Assembly (NCBI RefSeq): GCF_008831285.2
Contig: NC_045143.1
Location: forward strand, 6,457,503-6,521,502
Reading direction: 5' to 3'
Source of the DNA: Nymphaea colorata
Taxonomy: Eukaryota; Streptophyta; Magnoliopsida; Nymphaeales; Nymphaeaceae
DNA: 64,000 nt
Below, piece by piece: positions 12,531-24,806 of the stretch (within the stretch, counting starts at the first letter, position 1; every line of letters begins with the position of its first letter). The notes under the pieces were generated by a model. The model was not told where the DNA came from, made no database searches, and was given only the letters and a program-made list of their open reading frames with translations. The translations under genes were made by a program, and so were the position numbers.

Positions 12531-14606
12531 TTACCGGTGACTGTCCGGCCGCTTGTGAGCGAAATTTGAGCTCCATGTGATGTGATCCATGATATACTGA
12601 AGCGGATCCTCTACAGAATCAATGTTTTCTGGTCGTGCCTGTGCTGCTGCTGACTTACGACAGCAGGAGAGAGAGACGGAGACGGGAACAGAGGGTACGA
12701 AAGATACTTTCCGGTGAAAGAAAGGGTACTCTAGGCAATAAACAGAAGCTGCCCCTGGTTTTTCACTGACGTGAATGATCATTTCTTCTGAGCTTCAACA
12801 GAGAGAGAAAAAGATAAGAGAGAGAGTCGGTCTTCTTTTGGAATCATGTAGATGTGCTTGACCAAGTTTTTTTTTTTTTCAAATATACTTAATACTTGTT
12901 CCAAATAAGGAAAAGAGAGAGAGGGAGAGAGAGCATGCATATAAAAGTACTGAGAGACTCTGCCATGGAACTGCAATGGCTGCTAAAACAGGGAGTGAAC
13001 AGAGAGATTCCAGATATATTGGTGATGATGGTCGCAGAGTACCATGAGAAGATGAGGGGGAGAAAGGAAGGGAACAGTACCCAAAATTTAAACTTACTCA
13101 GGTTTTCAAGGACCACCATGATGGAGATAAAGAGAGAGAGAGTGAGAAACAAGGAAAAGAGAGAGAAAAGAGAAAACTGGGGAAAAAAGTGGTAAATCTT
13201 GTTTTGGTGCCTTTTATCTGCGCATGGGCTTCATTCATATCCTTTTGTTTGTTTCTTTGTTCTTGTTTTTCTCTTTTTCAGCTTTAAATGGATGGGCCAT
13301 ACCCGGAGTGCTACTGTGCCTAAATTGGATTTTTAGGGGATTGTGTTATGTGGGTCAGGAGGAGAGGACCCCCTTCTTATTATATATCTCCGTGCCTCCT
13401 TTAATTTTTTCAGAATTGTGGGAGGAACGGGGAACAAAGAAAAATATTTCCTTTTTTGGTGGATTTTAAAGGTGGGTTTCTTTTCTTTTCTTTTGTCTAT
13501 TTTAATGGTTCCAATTTGAGTTACTTTCATGAAAAGTCGATGTTAGTTCTGCATATTGGGATTGTTGGTGTTTCTGGTGTACATTTCTTTTTTGAAGTTT
13601 TGATTGGAAGGATCTCATGGGATTCTGCAGCTGAGTATGAATTTGAGGAATGTGCGAGTTTGCTTTTCATGGTCATGGCTATGTCGTTTTATTTGTTTAT
13701 GCATTCCAATGACTACTTAGTTTGTCTAATGAAATCGTTGTCGAGGTGACTCGAGTTCTTTATTTTGTGTTTGGATGCCTCAGGTTCATTTTTAAAGTGC
13801 TTTTCGTTGGGATGGTAGTCCAAGGAGTGATAGGAGGGAATTTTGATTGGTTACAAGTTGAGACTTTTCCTAGCATCAAAAGTTGGCACTCTTTCTTCTG
13901 GCTAGTTCTATATCTTGATGCTCATCCTTATATTTATTTCGTTTTGAAATTTCGGTTTCGTTCTTGATTTTGTTGCTCTCCATGTCATGCTTTCTGTTTT
14001 ACAAGGTGTTGCTCCCCTGGTCATAAAAACTTTAATAAACTTGTGCTACTATAGGTCTTTAAGCTTTCCCAAATTTAGCACTTCAAAACCTGTGTTTGGA
14101 GATTTTGGTGTTAATGGTTGATGCAGCTTCATGATAGGGAAATTCCACTCTTTTTTTCTGAATTACCCAAATTTTATGGAAGCTTCCGCAACATTTTTGG
14201 TTGCTTATTTCTGGGATTTGTATTTATGAATGCTTTCAATGTATTAAACAATTTTCGTTATCTTCCTGTGTTTGAAGTTAACTTTGTTTCTGCATTGCCA
14301 TTTAGCTTGTGGATAAACGTTCTGTTCAAATCCTACAAAAGCAGTTACGTAATGGTGGAGTGCCACTTTTTATTTATCCTTTCATTTGTATAAATGCAGG
14401 TAACCGGATCCACTTCAATTTGGTGCTCTTTCGCCTTCGACTCAGGCTGATGCATATTCCTGGAATTATAATTTCAGTGTCGGAAAAGTTGTAGTAAAAT
14501 CATTCTGTAAATTCCACCTAAAATGGTTACGAACAGAAATTTGTGATTCTGAAAGTTTTAGTTTGTTCTACCTTATTTGATTCTATAAAGGAGTCGTCTT
14601 AAACTA
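12531..14606 (+). promoter_or_regulatory. putative promoter and leader of the ATH1-like gene
   Basis: This stretch lies between the last unrecognised spacer and the ATG at 14607. It has several GA tracts (about 12667-12685, 12795-12830, 12912-12935, 13128-13175) and then T-rich sequence with many upstream ATGs (for example 13224, 13456, 14118). The GA tracts resemble those found near plant transcription starts. A long leader, possibly with introns, is plausible, but I cannot place the start site from sequence. The short upstream frames do not resemble proteins. Confidence 0.35.
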
Positions 14607-17600
14607 ATGATGATGGACAACGATATTTTCAGTGTTCCACTCCCCAGTCCTGCTGTGAATTCCATAGGAATAGACTCATCTGTATCTCATCTGTTCCCTG
14701 ATTCTCTTGATCTGATGGATAGTAGCAGCAGAAGCTGCATAACAGTTGGCTATCCCATTATCCAAGATGAGGTGGTAGATGGCCTTCATAGGCCTGATCA
14801 TGGTTATGTTGGCAATGCAAACACAGGAATTCCTAGGGACATCCCCTTGGACAGATTTGCACCCCAAGGTTTTGTTGCTAATACTGAGATACAGGAACAA
14901 TTCATAAGGGCTCCAATATCAGTTCCATCTCAATTCAATGTGTTCGCAGGCAATGATGAGCTGCGGGGACATTTCCTGGGGTCTCCAATGCACGTTCCTT
15001 CAGGATCCCCTTTTGAGGAGTTAAAAGCTGTTGTTGCGCCTGTTGCTTCTAATGTTTCAAATGCTTTTATGGCAGCTTCTGGTTACTATGGTGTTGAAAG
15101 TTCAAAGTTTGACTGGAATTCAAACAACTGCCATATGGATCCATACACATACAGTAACCCTCGGAAGGAGCTGTCACTCAGTCTTGCCATGTCCCAACCT
15201 TCTATGGACCATTCACCAACCATTCTTGACCAACACTCCAGGCATAGATTCTCCACTGTTGATCCAGCTATACTTGGAGATGCTGAATATGTAACAAATA
15301 TTCCAAATAATGAGGTACAACATTCTTCATGTGTTACTCAGTTCTCATCAGAGGATGCAGGTATGGTGAAGGGATTGCAGTCTGAGCACTCTACTTCTAA
15401 TATCGAGGAGTTCTACAATGGTTATTCTTCTGTTAGAACAGTTCGATTCCCACATGTTTTTCTTGGGTCGAAGTATCTTCAAATAGCACACCAGATACTT
15501 TCAGAAGTTTTTCACAACTTTACTTCTGTACAGCAAGATCTGTGCAAGAATAGTTATGGGGCTTTGTTTGATGGGATTGATTCTCAGACCACTATCTGTA
15601 ATTCATCATGTGGACCTGGTGAAAGGGAGAGTTTAATATTGGACACTGAGGAGTTTGCTGGTACAGCTGAGGAAACTCCGTGCTGTAGTCAGTGGAAATC
15701 CTCTGTTCAAAGATTGGAACCAGAAACAAAGACAGACCTTTTGGCTCTTCTACAAGAGGTATTCATTTATCTTACCAATCGTTTTTCCTTTTCCACAGTT
15801 CCATGTGTTCTAGTTCAAATTGGAGGAGTCAATCTGATGATATTTGCTATGAGGCCTAAGATCATTTATAGCAATCTGCTGAATTTCACACTAGAAAAGG
15901 AAAAGTCAGTTTTTATTTCTCTGGCTTCTGTAAGTTGTCAATTGTTTTGACTGACTTTTACTATAAACTGTTTCGCTTTGTCTTTCGTGCCTTCTGGTTT
16001 TAAAAATTTCCTATGCTTCATTGATATTTGTACACAGGAAGAATTTTGTACTAGTTGTCAACATAAGAATTATCTGTCTTTCGAGATTTCATCATTTCTT
16101 TGGAGAACTGGTACTTTACTGTACATTAGTTTGCAGAATTAAGTTACTAGGTTGTATCATGTTTATTATATATTTGTGCGGCTCCATCTTTGTCTACTTT
16201 ATCATTAGCATGCCACATTATTTTCATTTAGTCGATGTAACCTACACTCAGCATGACATCTAAACTTTCGAGATTGTGGGAACTTGCAAAATTTCCCAGT
16301 CAATTATATTTCTGTGGGGATGGGTTTGCTGCAGTTGAAAGAATCACTGGTGGGAGGTAAATCGAAGCAAACAACAACATGTTCAATTTGCATGAGAATG
16401 AAATTGGGAAATTTAAAGATGGCAATTTTGCAGTTGCATAACAAAGGTCTATTTGCCCATTTAGTGTAAGAAATACAAAACTCGAAGTTGAAAACTAGCA
16501 TTCAGGTGAACAAGAAAACAAGTGGAAACTCCGACTTAGTGTCAGTTTCTGAAGCTGCTGAATTCAGTAGCCGCTTGACGAGGCCACATTAATAGAAACA
16601 TAATTGTCAGAAGAAGTTCAAACCTCAAAATTTGATTGCGATAAAGCTGTTGCTGGTAAAGAAACCAACAATGGCAACTGTAGTTCAAATTTTCGTATGT
16701 CAGGGCATATTTCATGCTTCTAGCAACATATGTTTTTATTTAATCAATAACTGGCCTTCCACCAAATTATTGTTCAGAGTAGGGATGTATTTGCACTGTA
16801 AACAACTTTTTAGTTTGCTGTTTATCTCTTGGATCATTTCTCTTGAAAAGCAGTAATTCTAATGAAATTATCAAATGCCTGCCCACTATGCATGGTTAGA
16901 GTTACGAATGCAAGTGGGATGCTTCAAAAATAAAAATGAAAAGAACCCCTTTCCATATTTCGCCCAGTTGCATCTTTAGGTAGTTTGGTTCTTGGTCCTA
17001 GTAAGCCCCTGGACCTAAACTATCTTTGATAGACAAGCATAAACTTTGTCTGGAATCTACCGTGAATTTGCTGCCCATCTGTGCACGTGCCTGTGCCTGT
17101 GGTTATTTCTTTGTTTTAGGAAAAATTATTCAAAATGTCATTGCGTGGATGAGCATATGCAGAAACAACAACAACCCGTGCATCCTGCTTTGGAACCAGC
17201 TTTCTTATACCAGCTGTAGGCATGACATACTATGTGCCACGATCTGCATCGTGATGTATTCCCAGCCTTGCAGCTGTAGAAGAGAATGTTCTGTAATGGA
17301 AGTTGATGTCTTGTACTAAGCACTTTGGCCATTAATCCTAGACAATCTCTGGATGTGTGTGCCTAGTCAATGAAAAACTTGAGAAGTTGAATTTCTGTTT
17401 TTAGTTTTGAATGTTTAGTGTATAACCTGGTGAAGAGTTTTGCTTGAAGAACAAGAACGTCCAAGATACCAGATTCTCAAAGGAAATTGTCACAGATAAT
17501 CTGATACATGTATCCACTAAAAACAATATGTGTCGCTGAATGGCATTGATTTATTGGTAAATCACTGACATGTGGAAATACAACACTCTCTTCTTCTGAA

Positions 17601-18847
17601 GTGATTATTTTGGTTGAAAAGAATTTTAAAAGGTTGTCCAGTAAGAACCATAACTATAGTACCTTTATCATCCATGCAAGTACATTGTGTTGTTCTTGTA
17701 GGATATTTGGCCTTGTGTGGCACAATGGTCGAGTATATCTGATTCAACGAAATGCATGTATGGATGAACATTACAGAATGTGCTGAAAACTAATTTGGTA
17801 AAGTGCCAAAATAGAAATTTATATCATCCATCTAAACATCAAATGTACGGCCCTTGACCTAGAAATGATATGGGGTGTGGTTGAGGGCAGGATCATACTG
17901 TAGGCAGCTCTGCAATTGCACCAAGTCATGCGTGGCAGTCTCCTTTATGCGTATCAATCACAAGTACATGGGAGTGCACAATTATATGCATAAGTCATGC
18001 TTGCCTTAGTATTACAGTGACCTTGATTTGCAAGTTTTTTGTGTACAACGATTTGGATTGACATGCTTGATCTCCATCAATCGCAGGTTGAGCATCGCCA
18101 TGACCAATGCCATGACCAGTTTGAGATGGTAATATCATCTTTCCAGGCTGCTACAGAAGTTGACCCTCCTCAATTGCATGCCCGTCTTGCTCTTCAAACA
18201 GTTTCTGGCCACTTCAAACGCCTGAGGAAGAAAATAATACATCAGATCCTTGCTTCTCAGAAGCATCTGAGCTCTCCAAAGTTCAACGAAAAAGATGATT
18301 GCCTTGATCCTGCATCTATCCAGAAACAGTGGACTTTGCAACGTCTGCGGAGAGCTGAGCAACTGCCATGGCGACCACAGCGAGGGTTGCCTGAGAGATC
18401 CGTTTCTGTTCTACGTGCATGGCTATTTGAAAACTTCCTCCACCCGTATGTATATTAACAATTTGGACAAAATGCTAGTGGCGTTACTTGGCAGTTCGCT
18501 CCTGTAATCTATTTGTTAACACCATTCTTCCTTCAAACTCTCAGGTATCCAAAAGATGGACAGAAGTATATATTGGCAAGGCAGAGTGGGTTAACAAAAA
18601 GCCAGGTTTGAGATCGTTGAAAATGCACTGTTAGCAAATCATGTTACTTTGTAGCTGCCTTTCTCACACTAAACAAGCATGCCGTTTGCAGGTATCAAAT
18701 TGGTTTATCAATGCGAGAGTACGCATTTGGAAGCCACTGATTGAGGAAATGTACATGGAGATCAATAAGAAGGTCAAAGCAGGGAAGGAAATCTTTGCAA
18801 GAAGTGCAGAAACAGAAGATGGGGCATCTGCCACCAGGAAATCCTGA
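14607..18847 (+). CDS. ATH1: BEL1-class TALE homeodomain transcription factor, ATH1-like
   Basis: Predicted DNA-binding regulator that would act in the nucleus with KNOX partners. In Arabidopsis ATH1 controls shoot meristem boundaries and growth. Four coding exons join in frame: 14607-15758, 18087-18445, 18545-18605, 18692-18847, giving 575 aa; all introns are GT-AG. Visible parts: ZIBEL-like LSLSLAM (residues 190-195), SKY box (288-290), BELL segment (about 370-435, with [19 protein letters not shown]), homeodomain (about 479-541) with the PYP three-residue loop (504-506) and recognition-helix WFINARVR (528-535). The C-terminal tail after the homeodomain is short, about 35 residues, with no second ZIBEL motif. 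Intron 1 is 2.3 kb and holds no other gene I can see. The start is the first of three consecutive ATGs. ATH1 assignment rests on shared motif layout and is less certain than the BEL1-class call. Confidence 0.93.
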
Positions 18848-19500
18848 GTTCAGTTCCCAACCATGTCTGATATTTTTCTTTCCTTTTTTTTTTCTTGAAA
18901 AAATGTTCTTTAGTACATAAAAAAAGGTGCTGTAATATTAAGTGGGCATTTTCTAGTCTTCATGCATGTTATTTCATCGTGGCTATCAATGTAGTTTCTT
19001 CCATTTTTATGCCGTCTTCCTTCAGGGATATCTATGTGAACTATGTGGATCTCCTCTAGTGCATCTCGTAAATGGATTTATGGCTCTCTATAATCGAAAC
19101 ATCATCACTGTTCTCAATTATCTGATAAAATTGTTTATTTCTATAACGGATCTTTCCTACCAATTCCTTGGTTCATGAGTGGCATGCTTAGAAAAATCGA
19201 AAATCATCACTACCGGTTTATAGAAGGCGGGCAACTCAAATTTTGATCATTTTAGAACAGAGTGAAGTTGCTTCAGTTCATCATTTTTTTGTTCTTTCTA
19301 ACTTCAAAATCATGTTGGCCAAATCATATCCTCCGTGCTTAGCTCGGTGCTTCCCTAGAAATACACTCTTGGAAATGAACACGTTTCTAAGATTTGAATT
19401 GTAAAGCTGTGAGCTGCTGGGTTTTCAAATGCTTAAACTATGCGCTGATGTTCTAAAGAGAACATTTCTACTAACCAAACCATGTAATAAGTCACATTTT
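18848..19500. other. 3' flank of ATH1-like gene
   Basis: AT-rich sequence following the stop codon at 18845-18847, probably 3' UTR at its start. No clear polyadenylation hexamer stands out and no second gene is seen. Confidence 0.4.
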
Positions 19501-19503
19501 CAT

Positions 19504-19556
19504 GGACGATTTTTCTCTGAAAAAAGCGAACAAAATTATCCAAAGAAAAATCGTCC
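19504..19556. repeat. 13-bp perfect inverted repeat (hairpin)
   Basis: The arms ggacgatttttct (19504-19516) and agaaaaatcgtcc (19544-19556) are perfect reverse complements around a 27-nt AT-rich loop. There is no following U-tract or gene end. It may be the remnant of a small foldback element. Confidence 0.75.
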
Positions 19557-20722
19557 GACTTCTAGCAGGCAATCATGTGGCATTTCTGGACTTCGATTGT
19601 ATTTGATCAAGAAGGCCAAACGGCGGTTTTCCTGGCTACGTTTATAGAAAAACTACAAAATCACGAATACGAAATATAAGAACCCGTGAAAACCACAGGA
19701 GCCGTCCAATTTGATCAAACAGGTGAGCAAAACAGGTAACCGTGTTCCCTTTGATAAATATTCCGTCGCTAATTGTTTCCTTTTTGGGGGCTTGCTTCCC
19801 AAGCATTATGATTTTCAAGTGCTCATTGAATACTCACCAGTGAGTGTTTGAATCGTCAGGTTTGCTGTTGTCATGATTTCACACAAATGATGCCAGTCTC
19901 AAATTAGATTGGATTTTTAAATCCGTCTACTCTATTCCACTATGGTAGATATATTGAAATAGCCGGATACATTTATGGCAGAATGTTTTTTTTTTTTGGT
20001 ATTTTGTATTGTTAAAAAACGTCACAAAAGATGTATTAGCAACGGTCAGTTGCTTGGCCACGACTTCAAATTTCCTTTTATATATATATACATATATATA
20101 TATATATAAGATTAATGTTATCCCACTAATATATGAAAATGCCATGAACGCTACATCCTCACTCTCTCTTTCTCTCCAGTATTAAGGATGCAAAATTTTA
20201 TCGGGCTTTCATCCGACGAGGAGAGTTTCGAGTAGGATATATATTAATTAGAAAATAGGTCCAGATAAAATTGGTTTGATGCAGGAAACTCTAATTAAAG
20301 TTAAAAAAGAATTTGATGGTTTGGATTTGGTTTATATTTAAAATTCTGAGTCCAAACATTGTCTACTTAATTGTATGGTTTATTAGATTTGGCATAATAG
20401 ATAGTTTTATTAGACTGGTTTCACAGTTGAACTTTCGAATTATATTGGATTTGAAAGTGGACAAAAAAATAATTTTCAAATACGTGCATGCATGAAGTAG
20501 TGAGAAATTGAATTTTAAGAGTAATGAAAAAAATTGTTTTGTATTATCGCAAGTGTTCTATATATTCTGGTGAAAGAGCTATTGGGAGATAGGCTACCTA
20601 CCATTGTTCCAAAAAAATGAATAGTATAACAAAAACTATTCATAGTCACACATGCATTGAAAAACTCTGTAGGGAAAGCTATCACTCCATAGTGAGTTGA
20701 CCATTTACTAAACCCTTCCTCA

Positions 20723-20935
20723 TAGAGATGTCAATATATACGATTTAGATCTGATATTTGACCAAACAGTTCTAAAAAAATTAGTTATGAAAAAAAAAAA
20801 TTAATATCCCATTAAGAAATCAGATCACATTCAGATTTAAGAAATGACATCTGAACTGATTTAGATTCAGATTCACATATACATAAATATCCGATTAGAC
20901 TCGAATTCAGATCAAACTCGGATTCCAACAAACAA
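20723..20935. mobile_element. hAT-like miniature element, B family, truncated
   Basis: The left end tagagatgtcaatatata (20723) matches the reverse complement of the right end of the element at 46823-47228 (tatattgacatcccta). The interior has the same vocabulary (gattcagat, atctgaact, gattagactcgaattcagat). No right terminus is found, so the element is probably truncated. Confidence 0.5.
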
Positions 20936-21007
20936 TTTTGGCAGTCTGCACCAAGACCATCAAGGTTGGGTTGAGTTTTCTCTTCTCAGGTTTGTACAAA
21001 TTGTACA

Positions 21008-21011
<4 letters not shown>

Positions 21012-21099
<88 letters not shown>
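21012..21099. repeat. (AT)n microsatellite
   Basis: About 88 bp of pure AT. Confidence 0.97.
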
Positions 21100-21100
<1 letters not shown>

Positions 21101-21920
21101 CAAGAGGCGTAACATAATCGATCAGTAAGGATGCGAGATGGAGCACGATTGACTTGATTTTTCTTAGTTTTGGTTTTTGGTTTTAGTGCCGGTGAAACCA
21201 TTGCAGGCAATGAACTGGATGGCCTTAATTTGACCCCAAAGATGTTTCCATGACCTACCGAAGGCCGAAGTAGGCACAGGAGCCAAAAAATTTCAACAAA
21301 AGGATACTAGTTATATCATTTTAGATTTTTAACAGGCACCTATATGCAAATTCAAAAAACAGCCATGAAATTTTAACATAAAAGTGTAGCATGTTTTGTG
21401 GTCCTGTGTAGGCAATTGCCCACACTATGCCCACACCTCACGCCATGTTGATGACGAGCCCGCACCGCACATAGTACTGCACATGCGACACCCCTTTCTC
21501 CAAAAACATTAAATTAATTCATTGTCATTTGTTACAACAATGAAGCGCAAAAGTTCAAGTCCATGAAAATTTAAGAGTAAAGGATTACTATTTGTTATCT
21601 TCAAATTTAGATCTCCTGTCACGTCAAAAATAATACTTTTAAAAGGTGAAAAATAGCTAAGAATTCAACTTTAAAAATAATTTATGATAAGGCTTTGCCC
21701 TTATAATGGGAGGAAGGAAGCCACATGTACACCCTTATTGACTTCAAATCTGTTATAATTTATTTTAAAACTGTTATAAAATTTGATTATACTTCTCACT
21801 TTTTTTTTAGTATAATACCACAAAGTTAAAAATCAGAAAAATTATTTTTTAAAAATTAGAATCGTGCCCTATGCAACATTGCCAAAGTGGCAAAGTATAA
21901 TAGTAAGTACGGGGCTAGAG
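21100..21920. other. intergenic, nothing recognised
   Basis: AT-rich; stops in all frames; no family recognised. Confidence 0.5.
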
Positions 21921-21921
21921 G

Positions 21922-22252
21922 TAGGGCTGTTCAACGAGTGGAACTAACTTGAGCTCTACTCGTTTATTAAACGAGTCGAGTTCGAGTTAAGAAATGCACT
22001 CAACAACCTAAACAAGTTAAGTTCAAGTTAAGTAGGTTTGGTTCGGTTAAACTCGGTTAAGTTCATGAAAGAAAATATATAAAGTACGTCTCACAAAATT
22101 ATCAAAAGAAGTAGATTGTTCAAATGTGTATGCAAATTGCTCAAAAAAAGTAGATTGCTAAAAAAAAAAAAAGATTCCTTTCAAGATATGCAAGCCTAGT
22201 TCAAGCTGACTCAAGTTCAAGCCGAGTTCAAGTCACTCGTGAACAGCCCTAG
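21922..22252. mobile_element. hAT-like miniature element, A family (A1)
   Basis: The ends tagggctgttcaacgag (21922-21938) and ctcgtgaacagcccta (22237-22252) are inverted repeats apart from one inserted A. The flanks are gctagagg on the left and gccagagg on the right, a 7/8 match as expected for an 8-bp target duplication. The interior has no coding capacity and is made of words such as gagctctactcg, cgagttcgagtt, cggttaaactcggttaag. TIRs starting TAGGG with 8-bp duplications fit the hAT superfamily; the autonomous partner is not in this window. Confidence 0.75.
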
Positions 22253-22528
22253 CCAGAGGTGCTGCCCCCTACAACTCCCTACCAACTTAATGGAAAGTTA
22301 TATCCACAAAAATTAGGGAAGCCTATTGAATTGGAATCGGGTTCGACATTCTTGTCAGACTGCTTGACTGGAAGGTGACTAGGGCGGCCTGGGCAGAGGA
22401 TGGAGACCATACTTCCTTCTTGGTCTCATGTGACTTGATCTAGAGAACCAGTGGTTGCAGTCAGTAGTGGAGCCAGAAAAATTCGCTAGAGGGGCACTCG
22501 TTTAAAAATATTCAAATTTGGTGGAACA

Positions 22529-22529
<1 letters not shown>

Positions 22530-22564
<35 letters not shown>

Positions 22565-22582
22565 TATATATATATATATATA
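22530..22582. repeat. (AT)n microsatellite
   Basis: AT run with one GA interruption at about 22563. Confidence 0.95.
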
Positions 22583-23190
22583 AGAATAAATATTTAAGAT
22601 TCAAAACTTTTAAAAGACTGGTGTTCACCAGTCACAATGTAGCTACGCCACTGGTTGCAATATGGCCCCTCGAAAACACGCCATGGTTCATGATATGCAA
22701 AGTTCCACCTTTTGTATTAAAATTTTTCTCGCAAGGAGCCTGACCCCAGCAAAGCATTTCATTGGAATTAAACATTTGGATCAACAGCAAGCTTACAAAA
22801 CACTTTAACTTTGGAAAGATCATATATAATATGTTTCTCCATTTCTTTTTCTTTTCTTTTCTTGACATTGGTTCAAGTCTCTATATATCTTGGCAGATGA
22901 GCCACAGTTTTTTATCTGATGGATTAAGCTGGCGGGCGAGAGGCAAGGCGTGGTCATGTCCATAGAGAAAGAACAAGAGAGTCTTAAATGGTAAGTAGAC
23001 AAAATTCAGACGAGAACAAGTAAATGGGGCTCAAATTTGTCTTCTGCTCTTTATGACGACAACTTCGTTCATTAAAAGTGAAAGAGAACAACAAACATGC
23101 GACAACTTCAATCAAGAGGATTGCATGGCTCTCACTGTTTCTTTATTCATCGGACCAGATTCACCAGAGAGGAGCCCACGTAACTTGTGA

Positions 23191-23300
23191 TGTCCAGATT
23201 CAATGTATCTACCTTACAATATCCCACTTTCTCTCTCTAACAATGTGCCAATGTCCAGGTTCAATGTATCTACCTAATAACGTATCGTGTTTCTCTCTCT
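23191..23300. repeat. two-copy tandem duplication, about 61-bp period
   Basis: tgtccagattcaatgtatct (23191) recurs as tgtccaggttcaatgtatct (23252), and both copies lead into a tttctctctct run. The copies differ by several substitutions. Confidence 0.7.
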
Positions 23301-23559
23301 ATATGCAGATCCATACCAACCAAAAGCCAACAGGTTTACATTAAATTATTATTGTGGCTTTTACATGCATGGTTGGCAAAGCCTCGGCTTAATTGTGCAA
23401 TAGTTTGATAATAAAAAAATGTCAGCTTATGACTTTTTTTTATTAAATTGACGTGCTGGGATCATTGGTTCCAAAGGAATATTCAAGTAAACAATGTTAT
23501 ATTTTTTGCGTTCTCTTGGTAAATATGATCATAAACAGGTTATATGTTTTGGCACATGA

Positions 23560-23855
23560 GAAGATATCATGTGGTATAAGCTAAAAACGATCAAGCTCTT
23601 GTTTACAAGACCTGCCTCACCACACCTAAGTACCAGTAGCCCTCTGATTTTCCCGTCCCCACTAGAGGTAGAGAGCCGCCATGAGCGCGATCTCATTCTT
23701 TCTCCCACAAAGAAGGATATTCGTCCTCCCAGATTCTGATTCATAGGAAAAAGGAGAGCGCCTTATCAGAGAGAGAGAGAGAGAGAGAAAGAGGGAGATT
23801 CTTCCTTTTCCCAGTAGACAGGAGTTCGACGGAAACTCTAGTTATCCAGAGAGAG
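23560..23855 (+). promoter_or_regulatory. putative leader/promoter of the serine acetyltransferase gene
   Basis: A (GA)n run at about 23769-23788 lies 65-85 bp upstream of the ATG at 23856, a position typical of a plant 5' leader. The sequence between the run and the ATG contains no other ATG, which supports the chosen start. Transcription start and TATA element could not be placed with confidence. Confidence 0.4.
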
Positions 23856-24806
23856 ATGACTGCCAGGAAGGAAATTCCCACCACCAATGGCGCGATGATC
23901 ACCACCACCAACAACAAAAACAACCTTCTTCAGGAGGAAGAAGGGAAGATGGTGGCGAAGAACAAGTCGGAGGCGGAGACTGAGGACGAGGAGGAGGCGC
24001 GAGTTTGGGAGCAGATCAGGCAGGAGACTCGGAGGGACGCGGAGGCGGAGCCGGCGCTAGCCAGCTACCTTTACTCAACCGTCCTCTCCCACTCCTCCCT
24101 GGAGCGGTCCCTCGCCTTCCACATCGGCAACCGGCTCTGCTCCTCCACCCTCCTTTCCACCCTTCTCTACGACCTCTTCCTCCATTTCTTCTCCTCCTCC
24201 CCTTCCCTCCGCTCCTTCGCCGTCGCCGACCTCCGCGCGACTCGCCTCCGCGACCCTGCATGCGCCTCCTTCTCCCATTGCCTCCTCAACTACAAGGGCT
24301 TCCTCGCTCTCCAGGCCCACCGCGTTTCCCACCGCCTCTGGCTCCAGGGCCGCTCCTCCCTTGCCCTCGCCCTCCAGTCCCGCGTCTCCGACGTCTTCGC
24401 CGTCGACATCCACCCAGGCGCCCGCATCGGCTCCGGCATCCTTCTCGACCACGCAACCGGTGTCGTCATCGGCGAGACCGCCGTCGTCGGAAACAACGTC
24501 TCCATTCTCCACCACGTCACCCTCGGCGGCACCGGCAAGGACGTCGGAGACCGCCACCCCAAGGTCAGCGACGGCGTGCTCATCGGCGCTGGCGCCACCA
24601 TTCTCGGCAACGTCAACATCGGAGAGGGGGCCAAGATTGGTGCTGGGTCGGTCGTGCTCATCGACGTCCCGCCATGGACCACCGCCGTTGGCAACCCCGC
24701 GAGGCTCGTTGGTGGACGGACGCACCCGACCAAGAACAACGACCTTCCAGGGGAGACCATGGACCATACCTCCTTTATCGTCGAATGGTCGGATTACGTA
24801 ATTTGA
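23856..24806 (+). CDS. SAT: serine O-acetyltransferase (cytosolic-type SERAT), single exon
   Basis: Makes O-acetylserine from serine and acetyl-CoA, the first step of cysteine synthesis, and docks with O-acetylserine (thiol) lyase. It is 316 aa in one exon, close to the usual length of the short plant forms. An acidic linker (about 24-50) precedes an alpha-helical N-terminal domain (about 48-180), then a left-handed beta-helix of hexapeptide repeats (about 182-285). Likely catalytic residues are D184 (VDIHPGA), H199 (LLDHATG) and H234 (DRHPK). The C-terminal EWSDYVI ends in the isoleucine that inserts into the lyase active site. No clear transit peptide is seen, so cytosolic location is inferred. 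The gene is strongly GC-rich, with C or G at most third positions, unlike its AT-rich surroundings; this leaves long open shadow frames on both strands. Confidence 0.96.
   Translation: MTARKEIPTTNGAMITTTNNKNNLLQEEEGKMVAKNKSEAETEDEEEARVWEQIRQETRRDAEAEPALASYLYSTVLSHSSLERSLAFHIGNRLCSSTLLSTLLYDLFLHFFSSSPSLRSFAVADLRATRLRDPACASFSHCLLNYKGFLALQAHRVSHRLWLQGRSSLALALQSRVSDVFAVDIHPGARIGSGILLDHATGVVIGETAVVGNNVSILHHVTLGGTGKDVGDRHPKVSDGVLIGAGATILGNVNIGEGAKIGAGSVVLIDVPPWTTAVGNPARLVGGRTHPTKNNDLPGETMDHTSFIVEWSDYVI

Noticed and set aside
15759..15950. Extension of the ATH1-like first exon to the stop at 15950
   Set aside because: Conserved BELL-domain residues stop exactly at the GT at 15759 and resume at 18087; the extra residues are intron translation.
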